From CAWCGU01 sp963795195 (lineage in GTDB: Bacteria; Actinomycetota; Thermoleophilia; Solirubrobacterales; 70-9), in the NCBI GenBank assembly GCA_963795195.1, contig CAWCGU010000006.1, forward strand, positions 2,542,001 through 2,606,000: DNA of 64,000 nt. Reading direction: 5' to 3'. Position 1 is the stretch's first letter. Every line of letters begins with the position of its first letter. Position numbers and translations under genes: made by a program. Shown here piece by piece: positions 8,989-17,121 of the stretch. Under the pieces are notes generated by a model. It worked only from the letters and a program-made list of their open reading frames with translations. It made no database searches and was not told the origin of the DNA.

Positions 8989-9845
8989 ATGCCGATGCTT
9001 CCGTCGTGGAAGCGCTGCCACCGAAGCGATCGGCGGGCGCCGCGCCGCGCGCGAGGCGGCCAAGCGTGCCCGCTCCCGGCGCGGCTTCCTGATTGCGGCG
9101 GGCATCGACGGCGCTCGTCTTCGCGGCGCTGATCGCTCGTCGTGACGAGCCCGGGCTGGGAGGACGTCCAGCGAGAAGTTCTTCTACTGGGAGGTCTTCA
9201 GCGACTCGTTCCCGGGCATCGCCGAGGGCTTCTGGCTCGACGTCCGGATGTTCATGGCGGTCGAGGCTGTGGTGCTGGTGTTCGGCTTGGTGGTCGCCCT
9301 CGTGCGGCTCGACGCTCGACGTCCGGCTCTGTTCCCGCTGCGGGTTGTCGCCACGGTCTACCCGACGTCTTCCGCGGAGTGCCGGTGATTCTGCTCGTCT
9401 ACCTGGTCGGGTTCGGGATCCCGGCCCTGCAGCTCTAGGGGCTGCCGACCAACAAGGTGTGCTCGGTGGCCTCGCTCTGATCGCTCTGCTACAGCGCCTA
9501 CGTCGCCGAGGTCTACCGGGCCGGAATTCGCTCGATCCATCGCGGTCAGCGCGACGCCGCGCTCGCGATCGGCCTGACCGAGGCGCAGTCGCTGCGCTTC
9601 GTGGTCGTGCCGCAGGCGGTGCGCCGAGTTGGGCCACCACTGCTCAACGACTTCATCTCGCTCCAGAAGGACGTCGCGCTCATCTCGATACTCGGACCGC
9701 AGGAGGCCTTCCGCATCGCCGCCGTCGACGCCGCTTCGACCTTCAACTACACGCCGCTGATCGCTGCGGCGCTGCTCTACCTCTGCATCACGATGCCGCT
9801 GGCGCGGATCGTCGACCGCTACGGGCTCGCGGGGCAGACACATGA
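8989..9845 (+). pseudogene. Polar amino-acid ABC transporter permease, with several frameshifts and an in-frame TAG
   Basis: Pieces in all three frames assemble into a HisM/GlnP-type permease: a basic N-terminus with EAAKRARSRRGFLIAA, then VFGLVVALVR, VFRGVPVILLVYLVGFGI, YSAYVAEVYRAGIRSIHRGQ (the EAA loop begins here: QRDAALAIGLTEAQSLRFVV), RRVGPPLLNDFISLQKD and LLYLCITMPLARIVDRYG. At 9436-9438 a TAG follows PALQL where relatives usually have a Glu codon, so one base substitution may be present besides the indels. The start is uncertain because the N-terminus is itself disrupted; 8989 is the first plausible ATG. The end is placed at the ATGA junction with the ATPase gene. Confidence 0.7.
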
Positions 9846-10597
9846 GCGCCCCGGTCCTCGAGATCCGCGGCGTGACCAAGGCCTTCGACGAAGTCCGGTG
9901 CTCCGAGGGGATCGACCTGGCGGTCGGCGAGCACCAGGCGGTCGCGCTGATCGGCGCTTCGGGCTCCGGGCAAGTCGACGCTGCTTGCGCTGCATCGACC
10001 TGCTCGAGGAGATCGACGACGGCGACATCTATCCTGGACGGCGTCGGTGATCACGGACCCCTCGGTCGATCCGGTCGCCGTGCGCCGGCGCGCTCGGCCT
10101 CGTCTTCCAGGCTTACAACCTCTTTCCGCATCTGAGCGTGCTCGAGAACGTCGTCCTCGGCGACGTCAGGGCACACGGGACGCCGAAGGCCGAGGCCACG
10201 CAGCGCGCGCGGGCGCTGCTCGAGCGCTTCGGCCTCGGCGGCCGCGGCGACGAGACGCCCCGAGCGCCTCTCGGGCGGCCAGCAGCAGCGTGTTGCGATC
10301 GTCCGCGCCTTCGCGGCGCGCCCCCGGGCGATGCTGCTCGACGAGGTGACGAGCGCTCTGGACCCGGAGCTGGTCGGCGAGGTGCTCGAGGTGATCCGCG
10401 AGCTCAAGGCCGAGGGCGTGACGATGCTTCTCTGCACCCATGAGATGAGCTTCGCCCGCGAGGTCGCCGACACGGTCTGCTTCCTGCACGAGGGTCGAAT
10501 CGTGGAGCAGGGTTCGCCCGAGCAGGTGCTGACGGAGCCAGCCGAGCCGGAGACGCAGCGGTTTTTGAGGAGGTTGCTGGACGCGGGGCGTTTGTAG
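9842..10597 (+). pseudogene. Polar amino-acid ABC transporter ATP-binding protein, frameshifted in its first half
   Basis: ATG at 9842 gives MSAPVLEIRGVTKAFDEV, the usual start of a GlnQ/HisP-type ATPase. The Walker A region reads GASGSG and then leaves frame through an extra G in TCCGGGCAAG; without it the text is GSGKST. Further shifts are near 9985, 10031 (TATCCTG for TATCTG), 10098 and 10262. Other motifs are intact: the Q-loop (LVFQAYNLFPHLSVLENV), the signature SGGQQQRVAI split by a shift, Walker B MLLDEVTSALDPE, and the H-loop LLCTHEMSFAREVAD. From 10331 to the stop the frame is continuous. Length when repaired is about 248 residues, normal. It energises the importer encoded just upstream. 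Confidence 0.8.
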
Positions 10598-10612
10598 TCC
10601 CGACACACTGCC

Positions 10613-11109
10613 CTACGCCCGAACCGCCCGGTAGTCGCCGGGGTTGATCCGCTTCGTGCGCCGGTGGAACTCCAGCCACGGGCCCGCCAGTTGTTGACGT
10701 TGCGGCCCTCGTCGTCGACGTACCAGCTGGCGCAGCCGCCGGTCAGCCAGGCGCAGTCCTTGCTGCGCTCGTCGATCTCGCTGCGCCAGGCGGCCCCCAG
10801 TCGCAGGTGCGGCTGCAGTCCGTACCGGCTGACGCAGTCCTCGAGGTAACGCAGGATCTCCGGCTGCGGGGCGTAGCGGCGCGACCAGTTGTGGCCCGGT
10901 GAGAACGAGTAGAGGTGGGAGGGGACGTCGCAGGCGGCACCCGGGTAGGTGTTCGCCCGCCAGACTCCGCCGACCGTTTCGCCGCGCTCGAAGAGCGTGA
11001 AGTCGGCGAGGTCCGATTGCTTAAGACGGATACCCAGACCGATCCCGCCGAAGCCGGCGCCCATGATGCCGACGGTGAGCCGGCGTGAGTTCCCGTTCGA
11101 TGAGCTCAC
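10613..11109 (-). pseudogene. Flavin-containing (Baeyer-Villiger type) monooxygenase relic lacking its central part
   Basis: The N-terminus is good: VGIMGAGFGGIGLGIRL (FAD-binding GxGxxG at residues 17-22), FERGETVGGVWRANTYPG and CDVPSHLYSFSP. After PHLRLG near residue 104 the sequence jumps in frame to AAWRSEIDERSKDCAWLTGG, CASWYVDDEGRNVNNW, which is the C-terminal end of the same family. About 300 residues, including the NADPH-binding motif, are absent, so the product cannot be an active enzyme. A further one-base loss after NNW moves the true tail (WLEFHRRTKRINPGDYRAV, ending in TAG at 10613-10615) to another frame. The gene starts with GTG three bases after the OsmC stop and is convergent with the ABC operon. 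Confidence 0.75.
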
Positions 11110-11112
11110 GGG

Positions 11113-11544
11113 CTATTCCTCGAAGCTGGCGTCCACCGTGATCTCGACGTTGCCGCTCAGCGCACCCGAGATCGGGCAGTTCAGGCCGGCGTCTGCCGCA
11201 GCCGCCTCGAACGCCGCTGCGTCGATGCCCGGCACGCGGCCCTTGACGACAAGGTGCGAGGACTTGACACCCTCCCCGGGCACGAAGGCCACGGTGGCGG
11301 TCGTCTCCAGACGCTGGGGCTCGTTGCCCGCTTCGGTGAGGCCGTGCGAAAGGGCCATGCAGTAGCAGGACGCGTGCGCGGCGGCGAGCAATTCCTCCGG
11401 GCTGGTGGTGCCCTCGGTTCGCTCGGTGCGGGCGGCCCAGGTGACCTCGACTTCGGGAATCGCTCCGCTGGCGGGCGTGGTCGTGCCCCGGCCCTGCGTG
11501 AGGCTTCCCTCCCAGATAGTTGTCGCGCTGCTCTCGCTTGCCAT
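11113..11544 (-). CDS. OsmC family peroxiredoxin
   Basis: 143 residues, the normal length for OsmC. The two redox cysteines are seen in HASCYCMA (residues 76-81 region; the first Cys is the peroxidatic one) and LNCPISGAL near residue 122. Other family features are the N-terminal TTIWEGSLTQGRG, the TSPEELLAAAHASC turn and the C-terminal VEITVDASFEE. OsmC proteins dimerise in the cytoplasm and reduce organic hydroperoxides. The gene is divergent from the nitronate monooxygenase gene with a 51-bp gap, and the monooxygenase relic follows three bases downstream. Confidence 0.92.
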   Translation of the reverse strand: MASESSATTIWEGSLTQGRGTTTPASGAIPEVEVTWAARTERTEGTTSPEELLAAAHASCYCMALSHGLTEAGNEPQRLETTATVAFVPGEGVKSSHLVVKGRVPGIDAAAFEAAAADAGLNCPISGALSGNVEITVDASFEE

Positions 11545-11595
11545 AGTGCAGACCTCCGTGGTCGTCGATTCTCAACTCAGTCTCGCGAACGTTAC

Positions 11596-12564
11596 GTGAC
11601 CGGACTGCTCGAGCGGATCGGGGTCGAGCTGCCGATCTTTCAGGCGGGATTGGGCGGTGGCATCTCCGCCCACGAGCTCGCCGCCGCCGTCTCCGAGGCG
11701 GGAGGCCTCGGCACCATCGGCACCCTCGACCCGTCCACGCTCGAGGCAGAGCTGACCACCGCCAAGGGGCTGACCGGAAAGCCGGTTGCGGTCAACCTGC
11801 TGCTGCCGTTCGCCCGTCGCGCCCACTGGGAGGCGGCGCGCAAGGCAGATGTGGTCGTCACCTTCTGGGGGCAGCCGCAGCGCCATCTGGACTGCCCCTG
11901 GATCCATCAGTGCGGTTCGGTCGAGGAGGCGCAGGCGGCCGTCAGGGCGGGGGCGGACGCCGTCATCGCCCAGGGTGTCGAGGCGGGCGGGCACGTGCGC
12001 GGCACGACGCCGGCACTCGAGCTGCTCGATCGTGTCCGTGCCGCCCTGCCGACCGGATTTCCGGTGCTCGTCGCCGGCGGGGTCGCTCAGCCGGCAGATG
12101 TCCGCGAGGCGCTCGACGCCGGAGCCGAGGGGGTCGTCGCCGGAACCCGCTTCGTGCTCAGCGAGGAGTGCCGCGCCCACCCCGAGTACAAGCGGCGCCT
12201 GATTGCCGCTGATGAAACGGTGCTGACGGAGCTGTTCGGCCTCGGCTGGCCGCAGGCGCCTCACCGGGTTGTCGCCAACCGGGCGACCGAGCGCTGGCTG
12301 CGCCGCGGGCCGCGCGGACCGGCGCCAACCCGGCTCGCCAATCGGGCACTGACGCCGGTTGCGGGTCGCCTGCCGCTCAGCGTCGTCGATCGCCTGGCGA
12401 AGCTGCAGCGCCCGGCGATGCCGTTGCTGAGCCCGGCCGCCGCCCTCGAGGGAGCCCCGGATTCCACGGTTGAGGCAACCCCGCTATACGCCGGAAAAAC
12501 TGTCGCCAGGATCCGCGATCTGCGCCCGGCCGCGGAGCTGGCCCGGGAGCTGTGCGCGGGCTAG
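11596..12564 (+). CDS. Nitronate monooxygenase (2-nitropropane dioxygenase type)
   Basis: 322 residues from GTG at 11596; the much longer frame upstream is rejected because it crosses the OsmC gene. The FMN-binding TIM-barrel pattern is clear: LPIFQAGLGGGISAHELAAAVSEAG, GKPVAVNLLLPF, ADAVIAQGVEAGGHVRGT, FPVLVAGGVAQPADV and GAEGVVAGTRFVLSEEC (phosphate-binding Gly loop), then YKRRLIAADETVLTELFGLGWP. These enzymes oxidise alkyl nitronates, including the toxin propionate 3-nitronate, to carbonyl compounds and nitrite using FMN and oxygen in the cytoplasm. The QGVEAGGH segment holds the conserved His. Enoyl-ACP reductase FabK is the closest alternative, less likely from this motif set. Confidence 0.85.
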   Translation: MTGLLERIGVELPIFQAGLGGGISAHELAAAVSEAGGLGTIGTLDPSTLEAELTTAKGLTGKPVAVNLLLPFARRAHWEAARKADVVVTFWGQPQRHLDCPWIHQCGSVEEAQAAVRAGADAVIAQGVEAGGHVRGTTPALELLDRVRAALPTGFPVLVAGGVAQPADVREALDAGAEGVVAGTRFVLSEECRAHPEYKRRLIAADETVLTELFGLGWPQAPHRVVANRATERWLRRGPRGPAPTRLANRALTPVAGRLPLSVVDRLAKLQRPAMPLLSPAAALEGAPDSTVEATPLYAGKTVARIRDLRPAAELARELCAG

Positions 12565-12602
12565 TGTCGTGAGCTTTCTACTCACGAAACTAGGTAATCG
12601 GG

Positions 12603-12708
12603 CTACTCGCTCAGTCCAGCGGCTTCGAGGGCTTCGCGCTGGTCGTGATAAGCAACGATGCTGGTAACCCGCCCATCGCGCACGCTCAAGACTTTGACCG
12701 TGGGGCCA
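12603..12708 (-). pseudogene. Relic of a SnoaL-like (NTF2-fold) protein, C-terminal piece only
   Basis: On the minus strand the last 35 codons read VKVLSVRDGRVTSIVAYHDQ and then REALEAAGLSE before a TAG at 12603-12605. This is the standard C-terminus of the SnoaL-like family common in soil actinobacteria, and it resembles the end of the intact copy at 31868 (ALKAAGLLE). No start codon or N-terminal half is found in frame. From 12709 to 12866 I see no gene, only mixed fragments. Confidence 0.6.
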
Positions 12709-12866
12709 TTCGGTGACGGCGCCGGAAGCCCAACCGCGTCCGCGCCAGGTGGATGACATCCCCCGCGCAGTATCGCGCGCCACGTGGCGCAACTGCTGCA
12801 ACCCTTGAAAAGCAGAAGCCGCGGGACCGCCGAAAATCACGCCTCTGGGTGAGGAAGGAGGGAGTT

Positions 12867-13526
12867 CTAGCCGCCCAGGGACTGGCGCAGCCAGGCCAGT
12901 TCGGCCCGCAGCTCGGCAAGCTCGCGTTCGATCCGGGCGATACGTTCGTCGCCGGACTCGCCGGAGTTGGCGGTCAGCTCGGTCCCGCTCTCGTCGTCGA
13001 GCTCAGCCGAGGCCTCAGCCGCAGCGTTCATGACCTCGCCGGCCCCGGCGCTCAACAGCTCCTGGTAGCGCTCCTCCTTCTGTCCGGGACGGCGCAGCAG
13101 GCGAGCGACGAGGTCTCTCGTGATCAGGCCGTCGAGCGTCGCCTGCACCTCATCCAGCCCGTCGAAACGGTTGAGGCGCTCGGTGCGCTGCTTGAGTTCT
13201 CCCGGCGTCTGCGGGCCGCGCAGCATCAGCACGCAGAGGACCGAAACCTCCGCGTCGTTGAGGCCGAGCTCACCGTCGAGCAGGTGCCGATACTTGGCTG
13301 TGCGGCTGCCGGCGGCACTCGTGGTTCTCGCCCAGCGGCGACGGGCGAGCCCGGCGAGCGCCGTGCGAATCGCCGGTTCCGAAAGGTTGACTACCGGATC
13401 GCGATTCGTCGTCTGATTGCAGGCGAGGCGCAGTGAGTTGAGTGAGAGGGGGTAGGTATCCGGGGTCGTCCGCTGCTTCTCGATCAGGCAGCCGAGCACC
13501 CGTGTCTCAGTGGCATCGAGGTCCAT
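12867..13526 (-). CDS. YceH/DUF480 family protein
   Basis: 219 residues. Two winged-helix-like halves are seen: LDATETRVLGCLIEKQRTTPDTYPLSLNSL... with CNQTTNRDPVVNLSE, and then LNDAEVSVLCVLMLRGPQTPGELKQRTERLNRFDGLDEV. These are the defining features of the DUF480 (YceH) family. The C-terminal 30 residues are a coiled coil (DERIARIERELAELRAELAWLRQSL). Members are uncharacterised cytoplasmic proteins with DNA-binding-like folds; the role is unknown. It stands alone, with its own promoter region between it and the RibD-like gene. Confidence 0.88.
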   Translation of the reverse strand: MDLDATETRVLGCLIEKQRTTPDTYPLSLNSLRLACNQTTNRDPVVNLSEPAIRTALAGLARRRWARTTSAAGSRTAKYRHLLDGELGLNDAEVSVLCVLMLRGPQTPGELKQRTERLNRFDGLDEVQATLDGLITRDLVARLLRRPGQKEERYQELLSAGAGEVMNAAAEASAELDDESGTELTANSGESGDERIARIERELAELRAELAWLRQSLGG

Positions 13527-13560
13527 CGCAGCAGCCTAAGCAAAACCCACCGCCTGGGGT

Positions 13561-14205
13561 TCAGCGCAGCGCGCGGTACTTGAGGTGGGTGACGCCGGGC
13601 GCTTGTACAGCATCGATCTGCTCTAGTCGCACGTTGGTGCCGATGTTGTCGAGCAGGCGCGCTCCGCCGCCGAGCACGATGGGGACGACGTGGATGGTCA
13701 GTTCGTCGAGCAGCCCCGCCGCCAGGTACTGCTGAATCGCCTCAGCCCCACCGGCAACCAAGACATCCTTGCCCGCCGCCGCCTCGGTGGCCCGCTCGAG
13801 CGCCGCCTCGATGCCGTCGTGGACGAACACGAAACTGGTTCCGCCGTTCATCTCGAGGCGTTCGCGGGGGTGGTGGGTGAGCACGAACACCGGATGGTGG
13901 AAGGGCGGGTCCTCGCCCCACCAGCCGACCCACGGCTTCTCCTCGTTCCATGGTCCAGGTCCGCCGCCGAACATGTTGCGACCCATCACCGTCGCCCCGA
14001 TGTTGGCTCTCGACTCATCGAACACGGCGCTCGAGGCGTTGACCTCGCCGCCGTCCTTGGCGTGTGCCTTGCGCCAGCCCGCGAGGCTGACCACCCACTC
14101 GTGAAGCCCCTCTCCGCCCTCGCCGAGCGGTTGGTCGAGGCTCTGGTTCGGCCCGGCCGCGTACCCGTCGATCGACACCGAGATATGACAGCGAAGCTTG
14201 CTCAT
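13561..14205 (-). CDS. Dihydrofolate reductase/RibD C-terminal family protein
   Basis: 214 residues; I chose the ATG at 14205, giving MSKLRCHISVSIDGYAAGPN, over an upstream start because this is where the family begins. Motifs: VSIDGYAAGP, the long insertion with GLHEWVVSLAGWR, TVMGRNMFGGGPGPW, PVFVLTHHPRERLEM, DVLVAGGAEAIQQYLAAGLLDEL (NADPH-binding loop), and HVVPIVLGGGARLLD. The group is abundant in actinobacteria and is thought to reduce small pteridine- or riboflavin-like compounds with NADPH; individual substrates are not known. No riboflavin genes are close, so a stress- or resistance-type role is as likely as a biosynthetic one. Confidence 0.87.
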   Translation of the reverse strand: MSKLRCHISVSIDGYAAGPNQSLDQPLGEGGEGLHEWVVSLAGWRKAHAKDGGEVNASSAVFDESRANIGATVMGRNMFGGGPGPWNEEKPWVGWWGEDPPFHHPVFVLTHHPRERLEMNGGTSFVFVHDGIEAALERATEAAAGKDVLVAGGAEAIQQYLAAGLLDELTIHVVPIVLGGGARLLDNIGTNVRLEQIDAVQAPGVTHLKYRALR

Positions 14206-14308
14206 CTCTCGATCATGCCCAGATCGAAGGACTACCAATCAGCGTCGCCATCGGCGGAACCTAGAATGCCGCCAGCCGTCCACAGTTCAAGTCCAGGGAG
14301 GTCACAAA

Positions 14309-14683
14309 TTGACTAGAAGCGTTTCCATCTTCACAGCCGTTGCAGCCATAGCCATGCTCGCGCTGGCCCCTGGCGCCAACGCCGCGAAGTCGCCGCGCGG
14401 CGCCTGCAGCATCGCCGGCCAGGAGCAGGATCTCGGGGCCTCCTACGTGACCTCGCTGAAGGCCAGGAACACCAGCTGCGGCAAGGCGATCAAGGTGACG
14501 ATCGCCTACAACCAGTGCCGCAAGGCCAACGGCGGACCCGGAAGCCGCAGCTGCCCGGGCAGGGCGAAGGGGTTCAGCTGCTCGACCAACGTGCTGGCCG
14601 AGTCCTCAGCCCAGTTCGACGCCAAGTTCACCTGCCGGCGTGGCGACAAGAAGGTCAAGGGCACCTACACCCAGAACTTCTAA
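14309..14683 (+). CDS. Small secreted six-cysteine protein
   Basis: 124 residues from TTG at 14309, chosen because CCAGGGAGG lies eight bases upstream and the first 26 residues form a signal peptide (SIFTAVAAIAMLALAPGANA). The mature part has six Cys (GACS, TSCGK, NQCRK, RSCPG, FSCST, FTCRR), enough for three disulfides, and many Lys/Arg, so it is a small, basic, exported protein. The order of Cys does not match a family I know. Its stop overlaps the convergent SGNH gene by four bases. Confidence 0.65.
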   Translation: MTRSVSIFTAVAAIAMLALAPGANAAKSPRGACSIAGQEQDLGASYVTSLKARNTSCGKAIKVTIAYNQCRKANGGPGSRSCPGRAKGFSCSTNVLAESSAQFDAKFTCRRGDKKVKGTYTQNF

Positions 14684-15705
14684 GGGACGAAGTCCGCGTC
14701 GATTGCAGTCTCGACGTGCTCCGCCATCAGGGCTGAACCGGCGTCGTTGAGGTGGATGCCGTCTGACTCGCGGACGATCGTCTCCTCGCCGTCGATCTCC
14801 ATCGAGTCGCGGTAGACCTCGCCCGGCGTGAAGATCGCCACCGTGTCGAGGATCTCGATCTGGGCCCGGTAGGGCTCGGCGGCGACCCCGATACCCGCGT
14901 TGACCACGCGGGCAATCTCGGCGGCGCCGGAGTCACGCGGGGTCGGCACGGTCAGCCAGTAGACGTGCCCGGCGCCCCCTCGCCGGTAGGTGGCCATGAC
15001 CTGGCGTGCCCGATTGGCGTAGGCGGCTGCCCAATCGGTTGCGCAGCACTCGATCTCCTCGCCATCTGCTCCGGTAATGGCGAAGCCCTCGTTGGCGCCG
15101 ATGAAGACGACGACCGCATCCGGTTGGTAGCGCTCGACCTGGCTGGTGGAGAGCTCGCCCCAGTCGAGCAGATCGCTCTTGGAGATTCCCGTCGCCAGGT
15201 GCGGGTCGCCGATGACGTCGACGCCGAGCTCGGAGTAGTGCCGGGAGAGCTCGAGATCAAGGGGAGTCGAGAGCGAGTCGCCGGTGACCAGCAGGGTTTC
15301 GAGCTCCGCCGGCGCCGGCCCGTCGGCGCCGATCGCCTGCGGGTCGAAGTAGTCAGGCGTCACCGGCGGCAACTCGGATTCCGCCGAGGCCTCCGTACTC
15401 GCGGAGAAGCCGCCGCCCGAGAGTTCGGCGTCCGGCGAGAGCCCGGCCGTGACCTCCTCGGCGGCTTCGGCGAAGGGAAGCTGGTCGGCGACCCAGCCGG
15501 TCGGCTTGCCGATGGCGATCATGATGTCGCGGCCGATCCCGGGTTCCATCTCCTCGGCGGCGTCGCGAACCGCACCACCGGCGAAGAAGACGAGCGCCAG
15601 CGCGACGACCACTGCGGCGATGACCGCGTCGCGGGCTCGGAAGCGCAGCAGGCCCTCGCGCTCGAAGCGGCTGATCTGGCTGTCGTCTCTGTGCAGGTCG
15701 TTCAT
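14680..15705 (-). CDS. Membrane-anchored SGNH/GDSL hydrolase-like protein
   Basis: 341 residues. One transmembrane segment lies near residues 27-44 (DAVIAAVVVALALVFFAGG), so the rest is outside the membrane. The exported domain begins with LLVTGDSLSTPLDLEL (block I, catalytic Ser), then GISKSDLLDW, DAVVVFIGANEG (block III Asn), VYWLTVPTPRD and SDGIHLNDAGSALMA (block V, Asp and His). This matches the DUF459-like branch of SGNH hydrolases. Its stop side overlaps the small secreted gene, and it follows the MBOAT gene after ten bases, an arrangement known for polysaccharide O-acetylation, where the SGNH protein moves or removes acyl groups outside the cell. Confidence 0.84.
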   Translation of the reverse strand: MNDLHRDDSQISRFEREGLLRFRARDAVIAAVVVALALVFFAGGAVRDAAEEMEPGIGRDIMIAIGKPTGWVADQLPFAEAAEEVTAGLSPDAELSGGGFSASTEASAESELPPVTPDYFDPQAIGADGPAPAELETLLVTGDSLSTPLDLELSRHYSELGVDVIGDPHLATGISKSDLLDWGELSTSQVERYQPDAVVVFIGANEGFAITGADGEEIECCATDWAAAYANRARQVMATYRRGGAGHVYWLTVPTPRDSGAAEIARVVNAGIGVAAEPYRAQIEILDTVAIFTPGEVYRDSMEIDGEETIVRESDGIHLNDAGSALMAEHVETAIDADFVP

Positions 15706-15715
15706 GTCGGTCGGA

Positions 15716-17113
15716 TTAGAACTGGAAGTAGATGAAGGGTGGTACGCCCTGGCTTGGGACGGTCGCTCCGACGAAGAGAATGATGACCACGAGGCCGGTG
15801 GCGACGATCAGCGGCTGCATTCGCTCGACCCGGACTTGGAGTCGCTCGAGCGGCCGAGGGGGCAGAAGCTGGGCACCGACGACGACGGCGATCGCCAGCG
15901 CGACCGGCACCGACAAGAGCGTCGCCGGCCCCCAGCTCGCGAACTGGGCGAGGTAGTCGCCGAACAGGCTGAGGTCGGCGGAGCGGAAAAGGATCCAGCC
16001 GAGGGTGATCAGGTTGAAGGTGGCGAACCAGCGAAGCCAGACCGGAGTGTGGCGGCCGATCCGCCCGGCGAGCGCGTGTTCTGAGACGAGCCCGACTCCG
16101 TGGAAGGCGCCCCAGAGCACGAACGTCCAGGCGGGCCCGTGCCAGAGGCCGCCCAGCACCATCGTGATCATCAGGTTGCGGTAGGTGAACAGGCGGCTCC
16201 CGCGGTTGCCGCCGAGCGGGATGTAGAGGTAGTCGCGCAGAAAGCGCGAGAGCGTCATGTGCCAGCGGCGCCAGAAGTCGCGAAAGCCGGTCGCTCGGTA
16301 GGGGCTGTTGAAGTTGAGCGGGAAGATGAAGCCGAGCAGCAGCGCCAGTCCGATCGCGATGTCGGTATAGCCGGAGAAGTCGCAGTAGATCTGCGCGGCA
16401 TAGGCGTAGGCCGCGAGCAGGGCATCCGGCGCGTCGTAGGCACCGGGCACACCAAAGACCGGGTCGACGATGGTACGCCCGAGGTAGTCGGCGATCGCGA
16501 CCTTCTTGAGGAGTCCAAGCGCGATCAGCGCCAGCCCGGCGCTGACGGCCACTTTGCTCGGATTGCGGGGCGTCTTCAGCTGCGGCAGGAACTCGCTGGC
16601 TCGCACGATCGGGCCGGCAACCAGATGGGGGAAGAAGCTCAGGTAGATCGCCGCGTCCATCAGCGAGGCCGGCTCCGCCTCGCGGCGCTTGACGTCGACG
16701 ACATAGGTGATCGCCTGGAACGTGTAGAAGCTGACCCCGATCGGCAGGGCGATCGTCAGCAACGGCAGCGGCAGGCCCAGGCCGATCGCGTCGAGCGTGT
16801 CGCCGACGTCGTCGACGAAGAAGGCGTAGTACTTGAAGACGCCGAGGACCGCGAGGTCGAGCGCCACGGCAGCGCTGGTGATCCACTTGCGCCGGCGATC
16901 GTCGTCGCTGGCCGCCACCAGCTTCGCGGCTGCCTGGTTGCCGATGGTGATTGCGGCCAGCAGGAAGCAGAAGCGCCAGTCCGCCGCCGCGTAGAAGAAG
17001 TACGACGCCGCGAGAATGAACGGCTTCCACCAGTCCTGCCGCGGCATCAGCGCCCAAGAGAGCGCCAACACCAGCGGAAAGAAGATTGCGAACTCGACCG
17101 TCGGGAATAGCAT
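15716..17113 (-). CDS. MBOAT family membrane-bound O-acyltransferase (AlgI-type)
   Basis: 465 residues with about ten membrane helices. Family marks: the start LFPTVEFAIFFPLVLALSW, FKYYAFFVDD, LPIGVSFYTFQAITYVVDVKRRE, FPHLVAGPIVRASEFLPQL, FSGYTDIAIGLALLLGF, FNSPYRATGFRDFWRRWHMTLS, FLRDYLYIPLGGNRG and LGGLWHGPAWTFVLWG, which carries the catalytic His. These match AlgI/DltB/PatA-like enzymes, which carry an acyl group across the membrane to an extracellular polymer. The downstream SGNH gene and the divergent SGNH gene support a function in O-acetylation of a surface polysaccharide. The polymer cannot be named. Confidence 0.93.
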   Translation of the reverse strand: MLFPTVEFAIFFPLVLALSWALMPRQDWWKPFILAASYFFYAAADWRFCFLLAAITIGNQAAAKLVAASDDDRRRKWITSAAVALDLAVLGVFKYYAFFVDDVGDTLDAIGLGLPLPLLTIALPIGVSFYTFQAITYVVDVKRREAEPASLMDAAIYLSFFPHLVAGPIVRASEFLPQLKTPRNPSKVAVSAGLALIALGLLKKVAIADYLGRTIVDPVFGVPGAYDAPDALLAAYAYAAQIYCDFSGYTDIAIGLALLLGFIFPLNFNSPYRATGFRDFWRRWHMTLSRFLRDYLYIPLGGNRGSRLFTYRNLMITMVLGGLWHGPAWTFVLWGAFHGVGLVSEHALAGRIGRHTPVWLRWFATFNLITLGWILFRSADLSLFGDYLAQFASWGPATLLSVPVALAIAVVVGAQLLPPRPLERLQVRVERMQPLIVATGLVVIILFVGATVPSQGVPPFIYFQF

Positions 17114-17121
17114 CGGAGGCG

